Translations under genes and position numbers: made by a program | In this document: piece by piece, positions 58,901 through 64,000 of the stretch | Layout: the number at the start of each line of letters is the position of its first letter | How positions within the stretch are numbered: the first letter of the stretch is position 1 | Assembly: GCA_014695295.1 (NCBI GenBank) | Contig: JACJNY010000069.1 | Coordinates: 49,745-113,744, forward strand | Direction: 5' to 3' | Source of the DNA: Microcoleus sp. FACHB-61 | GTDB lineage: Bacteria > Cyanobacteriota > Cyanobacteriia > Cyanobacteriales > Microcoleaceae | DNA: 64,000 bases | The notes under the pieces: generated by a model | What the model saw: the letters and a program-made list of their open reading frames with translations, nothing else | Told to the model about the DNA's origin: nothing | Database searches by the model: none

Positions 58901-60180
58901 GCGACGATACCATCCATACCGGCAAAGGTGACGATATTGCCCTTGGAGGTAAAGAAAATGACCTCATTTGGGGCGAACTCGGCTCCGATACGTTGTTTGG
59001 TGGCATCGGCTCCGACAGCTTGTTTGGGGGCATCCGCGATCGAAGGGCCAGCGACTCCCAGGGACGCGACTTGCTGTACGGAGGCTTCGGTAACGACTTC
59101 CTCAACGGCCAACAAGCCAACGATACGCTGGTTGCAGGCAAAGATAACGATCGCGCTTACGGAGGTAAAGGCAATGACATCATCTACGGTCAATTAGGCT
59201 CCGATACCCTCTACGGTGGCGAAGGAGCCGATACTCTGCTCGGCGACAGTGGCAGTTCCCAGTCCATCGGGGATCTCGGCGAACAAGACTTAATCTTTGC
59301 CGACGGCGGCAACGACATCATCGGCGGCGGCCACGGTAATGATACCGTGCAAGCAGGTAAAGGCAATGATTGTGTTTGGGGTGGCAAAGATAATGACCTG
59401 ATTTGGGGCGAACTCGGCTCAGATACCCTTGTCGGGGACAGCGGCGACGACACGATGTACGGCGGTGCTCGAAGTCGAGCTAAAGATGTTGGCGGCCAGG
59501 ACTTGCTTTTTGGCGGCATCGGTGCTGATGTGCTGTTCGGCGATGAGGGTGACGATACCATCAGTGGCGGTCAAGACAACGACTTGATTTACGGCGGTAA
59601 AGCTAACGACCTCATAAACGGAGATCGGGGCGACGACTTGATTTACGGCGGTGACGGCAGCGATGAACTCTGCGGTGGCGAGGGCAACGATACCATCTAT
59701 GGCGATCGGGCTGATAACCGGGCTTTGTCTGTGGGCGCAAACGACCAGCAAGACTGCATCAACGGCGGTGAGGGCGATGACTTGCTTTACGGCAACGAAG
59801 GCCAAGATACTATCAACGGAGATGCGGGTAGCGATACCCTGATTGGTGGTAAAGATAACGACCTGCTCAATGGGGGCGCTGGAGATGACTGGCTGTTTGG
59901 CGACTTGGGCGAGGATACTTTAATTGGAGGTATGGGCAGCGATCGATTTGTGTTGAGTGCGGATGGCGGCACTGATACTGTCATTAACTTCGAGATAGGC
60001 GTCGATAAGTTTGTTTTGAGCGACGGCCTGAGTTTCCAGCAGTTGCAATTTAGCGCCACTCCGAACGGTACGTTGCTGCGAGTAGCAGGAACCGATCGGG
60101 TTTTAGCAAATCTGGTTGGGGTTAACGGGGCGATCGGCTCCTCGGATTTCCTATCAGAGATATTGCGCTCAGAGGGTTAG
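52951..60180 (+). CDS. giant secreted-type protein: DUF4347, lectin-like, DUF11, TP tract, 7 repeats, RTX
   Basis: A 2409-residue protein. DUF4347 (about 45-205) has VSHG with His97 and YGCN with Cys140. An L-type-lectin-like beta domain (about 208-515) shows [12 protein letters not shown] and [14 protein letters not shown]. Two DUF11 domains follow (about 520-640 and 650-762), a Thr-Pro tract (about 766-982), seven ~113-residue repeats (985-1797; each starts DNQPP and contains GSDPDGSI and [17 protein letters not shown]), then RTX-type Ca2+-binding nonapeptides (1860-2335, for example [11 protein letters not shown]) and a C-terminal secretion-signal-like part. This predicts a cell-surface or released adhesin exported by a type I system; none is encoded nearby. 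No N-terminal signal peptide is clear. The repeat DNA makes length variation likely. Confidence 0.9.
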   Translation: MKMISHLPIFSAVKIPKSRNIATKKNFFLNQASSTAESEAKKSLVIVDSRVENYQQLIGGIKAGTEVFVLNPTREAIEQITEILGQRSITSLHIVSHGREAAVEIGSTELNIDNLETYSNQLQQWGKALNESGSILLYGCNIAAGESGIKFIQKLSELSGANIAASNNLTGSAALGGDWELQITTGQINTEIAFEKEVLEGYTSVLATLAAEEFKNPTAIGPWIYGVGNANTPSPGLTAGAANPNGVIPALGTGDTPGFGTLRLTSNQFNQAAFVIYNNPISATEGLRVTFDFFAYNRGTVPSPGDQSLLGADGISFFLIDGTATPTEAGGYGGSLGYAQNTNSNSPGIVGGYLGVGLDEFGNYSSVVAGKQGGISNNPTDRRPDAVGLRGRASTTATENYKFLGSSLLTNSLTGVSIGIDNKDTAIRDGAKRTVQITLFPTTNSPTSPNRLTVAFDLNSNGTFDAGETLLDIPNLASVNGTVPPTFKFGFAASTGGNTNIHEVNNVIVESINPPTLVADVSIVKKGPLYAIPNSTITYTITSTNNGPNNAESVLIQDPLPEGLTFVSTDNGGTFNPTTRTVIWPAIPTLTNGASETRTITARVPATVGAALTNSAYSTSSTFDDKLANNNSSQPISQVSTTIVDALADLVTTKTGSLTETVGRTVSYTISTVNNGPSTAENVTITDSIVPDLTIVSQSSGTYDRNTGIVTFAPVPSLASGVTVNNTVSFIAPASGSVTNTARSTSPTTVDPTPANNEATFTTTLTPTPTPTPTPTPTPTPTPTPTPAPTPTTTPTPAPTPTTTPTPAPTPTTTPTPAPTPTTTPTPTPTPTTTPTPTPTPTTTPTPTPTPTTTPTPTPTTTPTPTPTTTPTPTPTPTPTPTTTPTPTPTPTPTPTTTPTPTPTPTTTPTPTPTTTPTPTPTTTPTPTPTTTPTPTPTTTPTPTPTPTTTPTPTPTTTPTPTPTTTPTPTPTTTPTPTPTPTITDNQPPLANNANSRVGPNSSRLVTGLAGSDPDGSIVSYTINSLPSPDQAVLFLGDPANGGVPVTPGQVLTPEQLQQLFLQATGNFTGANFTYSATDNSGATSPAVATVAAILPTDNQPPLANNSNSRLSPNSSQLVTGLGGSDPDGSIVSYTINSLPPADQAVLYLGDPANGGVPVTPGQVLTPAQLQQLFFQATGNFTGANFTYSATDNSGATSPAVATVAAILPTDNQPPVANNANSRVGPNSSQLVTGLGGSDPDGSIVSYTINSLPPADQAVLFLGDPANGGVPVTPGQVLTPAQLQQLFFQATGNFTGANFTYSATDNSGATSPAVATVAAILPTDNQPPVANNANSSLRPNSSQLVTGLGGSDPDGSIASYTINTLPSPDQAVLFLGDPANGGVPVTPGQVLTPAQLQQLFFQATGNFTGANFTYSATDNSGASSPAVATVAAILPQVAPTPTTPTTPTDNQPPVANNANSSLAPKSSRLVTGLGGSDPDPDGSIVSYTINSLPPADQAVLYLGDPANGGVPVTPGQVLTPQQLQQLFFFTTGNFTGTNFTYTATDNSGAISPVATATVAGLIGPTPTPTTTDNQPPVANNANSRVGPNSSQLVTGLGGSDPDPDGSIVSYTINSLPPADQAVLYLGDPANGGVPVTPGQFLTPEQLQQLFFFTTGNFTGANFTYSATDNSGATSPTVATVAAILPTDNQPPVANNANSSLGPNSSQLVTGLGGSDPDGSIVSYTINTLPSPDQAVLFLGDPANGGVAVTPGQVLTPEQLQQLFFFTTGNFTGANFTYSATDNSGASSPAAATVVAILRPVAPTPTPTPPSPIISNPIGEPDTECLCQPIIEKPGINFAPPQQPPAVGFVRPISQFSEGQTTKGTGGDDFIVDTKGNQKIVGFEGNDLLLGEDGADEIYGNEDNDTIFAGIDTDIVYGDEGNDIVFAGKQNDWIAGDLGSDNLFGDRGADTILGDTGQNNSQSPDDARDLIFGGESADLINGNEGDDTIHTGKGDDIALGGKENDLIWGELGSDTLFGGIGSDSLFGGIRDRRASDSQGRDLLYGGFGNDFLNGQQANDTLVAGKDNDRAYGGKGNDIIYGQLGSDTLYGGEGADTLLGDSGSSQSIGDLGEQDLIFADGGNDIIGGGHGNDTVQAGKGNDCVWGGKDNDLIWGELGSDTLVGDSGDDTMYGGARSRAKDVGGQDLLFGGIGADVLFGDEGDDTISGGQDNDLIYGGKANDLINGDRGDDLIYGGDGSDELCGGEGNDTIYGDRADNRALSVGANDQQDCINGGEGDDLLYGNEGQDTINGDAGSDTLIGGKDNDLLNGGAGDDWLFGDLGEDTLIGGMGSDRFVLSADGGTDTVINFEIGVDKFVLSDGLSFQQLQFSATPNGTLLRVAGTDRVLANLVGVNGAIGSSDFLSEILRSEG
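55245..55896 (+). repeat. Thr-Pro coding minisatellite
   Basis: About 650 bp of ACTCCAACACCGACACCAAC-type sequence coding for [14 protein letters not shown] runs. An 18-, 30- and 36-bp higher-order periodicity is visible. The 304-codon VGVG frame on the other strand is its mirror image and not a gene. Confidence 0.95.
55903..58345 (+). repeat. seven tandem ~340-bp coding repeats
   Basis: Units start (GACAACCA) at 55903, 56242, 56581, 56920, 57294, 57663 and 58009. The first four have an exact 339-bp period; the rest vary by linkers (PTPTTPT and similar) and an extra DP. Near-identity at the DNA level points to recent expansion or gene conversion. Confidence 0.95.
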
Positions 60181-60829
60181 AATTGGCGGCGAAAGTCCCC
60201 TATTCTCCGAATAAAACGCCACAGCAGATCGGAACTTCTGTGGCGTTCCTCACAATAGTCAACCCTGGTTAGAAACTTTATAGCACTCGACGCTTGAAAC
60301 CCCTCTTATACTTGCCTTTTGTTCCTATCTAATAGACTAAAGAATCAAGGCGTATTAAAGTCGCATTTTGTCTAACATTGTATCGCTGTTTTCAGGTGTC
60401 CCAAGGTACACAATGCTTCCTAGCTCAAGTTTGTATTACAAACCAATTTTATTGGGGTTGTGCGAGCGGACTTAATAGGAAACTAAAACTCCTCACTAAT
60501 TCCCCATTCCCCATTCCCTTGATTCACCATCCGGAAATCAAGGATACACGGATAGCTGTTTTTTTCCTAATCTCCTAGATAACTAAAGGACTTACGCAGG
60601 CACGCTATATGTAGCGTGCCTGTGCTTTTGCGAGCGCTACTAATTGATCTGTTACTCAAAATTTGTTCGGGATGGATAGAGACGTGCGATCGTACCCCAG
60701 GCACAAGTTAACATTGAGCGAGTCCCGAACCATGAAAGGCTGACGAAAAGGCAGATCGTATTGCACAAATGACTCGTTAGAAGGCGATTTCTGCTAAAAT
60801 ACTTGTTCGACATCTGATCCCCGGTCTAA
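60181..60829. other. intergenic region with hairpins
   Basis: About 650 bp with the terminator of the giant gene, a TTCCCCATTCCCCATTCCC tract (about 60500-60520), a GGCACGCTA/TAGCGTGCC palindrome (60600-60621), and no credible gene. Confidence 0.45.
60215..60247 (+). terminator. hairpin after the giant gene
   Basis: AACGCCACAG and CTGTGGCGTT arms with a 13-base loop, 35 bp past the stop. No long T run follows, so it is a weak intrinsic terminator or an RNA-stabilising hairpin. Confidence 0.55.
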
Positions 60830-61800
60830 ATGTCATTTAGCTATGTAGATTATTGCCAATATTTACTGACCAGTCAAACCAACTACACTTTAACAAAATT
60901 AGCCGAACATTTAGAATAATTTAGCCATGATACTATCAACCGTTACTTAAAATAATCAAAATTAACACCCAACCTATTGGGGCATAACATAAAGGAGACA
61001 TCAAAGAATATGCTGAGGCATCCCTAGTTTTTGATGACGAGCGTATTAGACAAAAGATACGATAAAAATATCGAATTAGTCTGCCGTCAATATAGTGGAA
61101 TAGAACATTATTACCAGAAATAGGATTGATAGATTGTATCTATTAACAAAGAAAGCGGTGGTTTTTGGGTAATAACTTACCGAATTTACGACCCTTGTGA
61201 TGACGGTAAAGACCAGCTAGAAAACCTTGCCGATATGTTAGATGATTTGGTCAACAGCAAACAGATCTCTTTCACCCAAGTGCTTATGGATAGCGGGTAT
61301 GCGTCCCAAAAGCTGAGGGCAATAATTGACAGTTTGGGAAAGATTTACTATTTTCAAATGAAAAAAAAATCTTTAGTAGATGACACCGGGGGAGTATCCA
61401 AGTATAAATAAATCACTTGAAAAAATGGAGTAGACATCACAAGAAATCCAGTCAGGAAAACTCATAAAAATTCGCAACTTTCCGGCACAGAAAAAAGTCA
61501 AGCTTTTTGGTGTTACTTTTTATACCAACCGCACGGAATATATAGCAATCAATGAGTTCAATTAAGGTGACACAACGATATCACCAAAGTTGGGAGAAGG
61601 CGCTAAAAAGTGGAAAAATTCCATCGCAAGCTTAAACAATTAAGCGGCATAAAAGCTGTCACTTCCGCAAATATGTGATGCAAATAAATCATATAATATG
61701 TGCAATCTTAGTGTAGAGTTTCCTCAAGTAAAGAGCACATTGGGTTGCAAAGATAGTTTACCATTTTTAGTAAAAATTACTGTTATACTACCTCAAACAA
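60830..61800 (+). pseudogene. decayed IS701-like DDE transposase gene
   Basis: Starts MSFSYVDYCQYLLTSQTNYT and then meets stops and frameshifts every few dozen codons. Recognisable blocks are VLDKRYDKNIELVCRQYSG, GGFWVITYRIYDPCDDGK, VLMDSGYASQKLRAIIDSLG (with the catalytic Asp) and KKKSLVDDTGG. The C-terminal part (EEFHRE-type region) is scrambled near 61600-61700. No matching terminal inverted repeats were found. An old, non-functional copy of a transposase common in cyanobacteria. Confidence 0.75.
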
Positions 61801-61911
61801 CAACTTGAAAGCCACTATATGTTGCCAGGGTAAGCTCATCTAATTTGGTATAAATTGTACTTGACAAAAAGGGCAAGATATAAAAGAGCATCCTGTCAAG
61901 AGCGGTTCTTT

Positions 61912-62060
61912 GAACCCATTTGAGATATTTTGACGATCGACAGACAACGGACGATCGAGAGATAACGGGCGATCGAGAGATAACGGGCGATCGAGAGATA
62001 ACGGGCGATCGAGAGATAACGGGCGATCGACTCGCAGCCTCAAAGATGTCAAATGGGTTC
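61912..62060. repeat. 18-bp minisatellite enclosed by an inverted repeat
   Basis: Arms GAACCCATTTGA...(61912-61933) and TCAAATGGGTTC (ending 62060) enclose five copies of an 18-bp unit, CGATCGAGAGATAACGGG, from 61934 to 62023, plus a partial CGATCGA. Each unit holds the CGATCG palindrome, so either strand could form many small hairpins. It lies just left of the ISAs1 transposase gene and could be part of that element's border or an independent repeat. Confidence 0.85.
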
Positions 62061-62686
62061 TATAATAGTGCTTCATCTGTGTCACGAATGGTGAGGAAAA
62101 ATCAATGGAGAAAGGATTTGATCGTGTTGTGAATGAGCCAAAATCATCACCGAAGCCCGACAGGTCTCAACCGCTCTCCATGCAACACTTACAAGCTTGC
62201 TTATCAACTTATTTTGATGACATACCAGACCCGAGAGTAGACCGAACAAAACAACATTTACTTAAAGACATTCTGGTCATTACCATATTAGCTGCGATCG
62301 CCGGTGCCCAGGGGTGGGAAGACATCGAAAATTATGGACTCAGCAAGCAACAATGCTTAGAAGAATTTTTAGAGTTACCCAATGGCATCCCCAGCGATGA
62401 TACATTTCGCCGGGTGTTTGAAAAGCTAGATCCGAAAGTTTTAGAGGAGAAATTATCGCAAGGGTTGCAACAAATTATGGGTTCAGTTTGCCAAGAAATC
62501 ATCCCCATAGATGGCAAAAGTTTGCGAGGTTCTTACGATCGAGAGAAAGGTTTAAAAAACTTACATTTAGTGACAGCTTGGGCGAGCGGACAGCGTTTGG
62601 TACTCGGGCAAGTTAAAGTAGAAGACCATTCCAATGAAATCACAGCAATTCCAGCCCTACTAGAACTACTCGACATTGCTGGGGCG

Positions 62687-62695
62687 ATTATCACC
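62687..62695. repeat. target-site duplication, left copy
   Basis: ATTATCACC, repeated exactly at 63888-63896 on the other side of the inserted element. Confidence 0.9.
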
Positions 62696-63887
62696 GGGAG
62701 CATCTCAAATATGCAATGAGTATAAATACTATTCAGGCCAAAGCGAGATTTAAATAAGCACAACGATGTTTCAGAACTTGAGCCAGGTTGTCACGATTCC
62801 ATTGTGCCCCGGAGATTTTAATTCTCCGTCCAATTTGTTTAATTGTAGCCTCGACAGCACCGGAACCAATTGTGATCTTTTGAGACTGCATCGCCTGATA
62901 GTCAGGAATCCTACATCGATGTCGTTCTAAATAATCCAGAAAGTTCTTGACGTGAGGTACATCCCAGTCAGCCACAGCAGTGATTGCCTCATCGACCTGA
63001 CCATGCCACAGATGAGCCTCCATTGTTCGCAAGCGTTGATTAGAGCCACCCAGTTTGTAGAGGTTTTCCGCATCGGTGATACCAATCTAAAATCTCTAAA
63101 CGTTTCTCAAATGAAGCAATCCCAGCTATCAAATTCCAGACCCCTGGATGTCCATCACCCAAACAAGTAATTGGCTCACTATCGAGGCTGTCGATTCACC
63201 CAATCCAATAGCTGGTCATTCTCTTGAAAGAAAGCCGCACACTTTTGATGATGCAATGCCACAGCTTTGTAGTCTCGCCATTCACTGGCTTCTCCTAAGT
63301 CGGTTCTTAATCTTGCCTTGCCTCCATCTACACTCAAAGCGGTGACAGTTGTCTCTGCTACAGGCTCCACAAATTCTTGTCGATGTACTAGCCGTTGTTG
63401 CGTACTGTGGGATACGTATATTCCTGTGAGTTGTTGTAAGTCTTTGGTGGTATTAGCATAGGATACGTTGGCGCTCAATATTAGGCAGCATTTTTCTAAG
63501 TGAGGGCTTAATCTTGTCCCTTTCTTGAGTCTGAGTTTTTTACTTTGTTGTTCTCTCACTCGCCATTTACCCATGCAGGTCTGGATTTCTCTAGCTCTGC
63601 CTGCTTCTGTTTGGCTGCTGCTGCTTAAAAAATTTTCCAATCTCTGGGGCTACTTCTTTGAGGACATGATCTCTAACCGCTAATTCAATACTGCCAAAGT
63701 CTTTTAGCTGTTCTGATGGTGTATTCTTGAGTAAGATAGCGGATACTTTTTCTAGACATTTTTGCAGTTCTTGAGTTTCTTCTGGGGTCATATTTTTCTC
63801 ACTCGTAAGTGTGTTTTTACATTTTACATAATTCTTGCATAGGACTGTTGCAAGTATTTATACTCATTGCATAATTGAGATGCTCCC
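62696..63887. mobile_element. ISKra4-type insertion sequence, 1192 bp
   Basis: Ends are inverted repeats of about 35 bp beginning GGGAGCATCTCAA, differing at about one position, and the flanks carry a 9-bp duplication. Inside is a minus-strand transposase gene with frameshifts. Both ends, a target duplication and high end identity argue for a fairly recent insertion despite the broken gene. Confidence 0.9.
62733..63791 (-). pseudogene. ISKra4-family transposase, frameshifted
   Basis: Read in order on the minus strand: MTPEETQELQKCLEKVSAIL up to APEIGKFF (63791-63620), then frame change at a T6 run into SSSSQTEAGRAREIQTCMGK and VTALSVDGGKARLRTDLGEA, stop at NRQPR, another frame with TCLGDGHPGVWNLIAGIASF, and a last frame with YKLGGSNQRLRTMEAHLWHG and TIGSGAVEATIKQIGRRIKI. 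Three or more frame changes make it non-functional unless the first one is programmed. The Asp-Asp-Glu residues (VDGGKA, GDGHP, SGAVE) are all still readable. Confidence 0.85.
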
Positions 63888-63896
63888 ATTATCACC
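63888..63896. repeat. target-site duplication, right copy
   Basis: ATTATCACC, the exact match of the left copy at 62687-62695. Confidence 0.9.
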
Positions 63897-64000
63897 ATTG
63901 ATGCGATGGGGACTCAAACAGAAATAGTCCGACTGATTCGTCAGAAAAAAGCCGATTATGTCGTGGCACTAAAAAGCAATCATCCCACTCTTTACAATCA

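Larger units (their letters stand above)
62105..64000 (+). pseudogene. ISAs1-family transposase gene split by another IS
   Basis: The N-terminal part (62105-62695) reads DDIPDPRVDRTKQHLLKDIL, AAIAGAQGWEDIENYGLSKQ, PNGIPSDDTFRRVFEKLDPK, IDGKSLRGSYDREKGLKNLH and SAWASGQRLVLGQVKV, all typical of ISAs1 DDE transposases. The frame resumes at 63897 after the insertion (IDAMGTQTEIVRLIRQKKAD, YVVALKSNHPTLYNQ) and leaves the window. Removing the inserted 1192 bp and one copy of ATTATCACC restores the frame, so the parent was probably intact before insertion. Confidence 0.9.

Noticed and set aside
60378..60578. 66-codon frame after the giant gene
   Set aside because: Crosses a simple CCCATT tract and shows no family features.
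61934..62030. Possible CRISPR array
   Set aside because: Units are contiguous 18-mers without unique spacers, and no cas genes are present.
61840..62085. 81-codon minus frame with LDRPLS repeats
   Set aside because: Produced by the 18-bp minisatellite (18 is divisible by 3); not a protein repeat.

Overview
The window looks like chromosomal DNA of a filamentous, non-heterocystous cyanobacterium of the Oscillatoria/Microcoleus type. This is inferred from the very frequent HIP1-type GCGATCGC octamers, a psb34 photosystem II assembly gene, a cyanobacterial rnpB, a DUF4347/RTX giant protein, and many heptamer tandem repeats and small palindromic repeats between genes. Genes are mostly single transcription units on both strands. 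There is no prophage, CRISPR array, tRNA or rRNA that I could find.

Layout. 1-5.2 kb: cimA (cut by the edge), a 2Fe-2S ferredoxin, the thiamine gene thiO, a small papain-like hypothetical, an orphan cobalamin riboswitch with a 23-codon leader, and a fatty-acid desaturase. 5.4-10 kb: an ABC exporter, then a CIRCE-controlled solitary groEL and a DUF2811 protein. 10.0-10.8 kb: an AT-rich stretch followed by four helically phased DnaA boxes (candidate replication origin or DnaA-controlled site) and a photolyase-related remnant. 10.8-28.2 kb: a methyltransferase, two large sensor kinases, a Gfo/Idh oxidoreductase, RNase III, RNase P RNA, CorA, protoporphyrinogen oxidase, an OmpR-type regulator and a TPR protein. 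28.6-36.5 kb: psb34, an N-terminally extended thiG translationally coupled to a CdiA-toxin-like PD-(D/E)XK nuclease, a Crp/Fnr regulator, a cupin, a methyltransferase, a Na+/H+ antiporter, a DUF389 membrane protein, an MscS relic next to a 154-bp tandem duplication, and a MAPEG protein. 36.5-52.1 kb: small genes, then housekeeping genes (murD, glyS, rnd, trpB, SUI1/eIF1-like, recR, prolyl oligopeptidase) mixed with cyanobacterial conserved proteins. 52.9-60.2 kb: one 2409-residue secreted-type protein (DUF4347, lectin-like, DUF11, Thr-Pro tract, seven near-identical repeats, RTX repeats). 60.8-64 kb: an insertion-sequence graveyard with an IS701-like relic, an 18-bp minisatellite inside an inverted repeat, and an ISAs1-type transposase split by an ISKra4-type element with a 9-bp target duplication.

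The genes do not form one pathway. ThiO and ThiG (thiazole branch of thiamine synthesis) lie 27 kb apart, though in some cyanobacteria they are one fused protein. Several genes carry short dispersed repeats inside or at the ends of their reading frames (Gfo/Idh oxidoreductase, TPR protein, prolyl oligopeptidase, crp-like gene), so repeat spread is a clear force shaping this region. The most interesting items are the DnaA-box cluster, the toxin-like/ThiG overlap, the orphan cobalamin riboswitch and the giant DUF4347 protein. All functional calls rest on reading motifs by eye; no database search was run.
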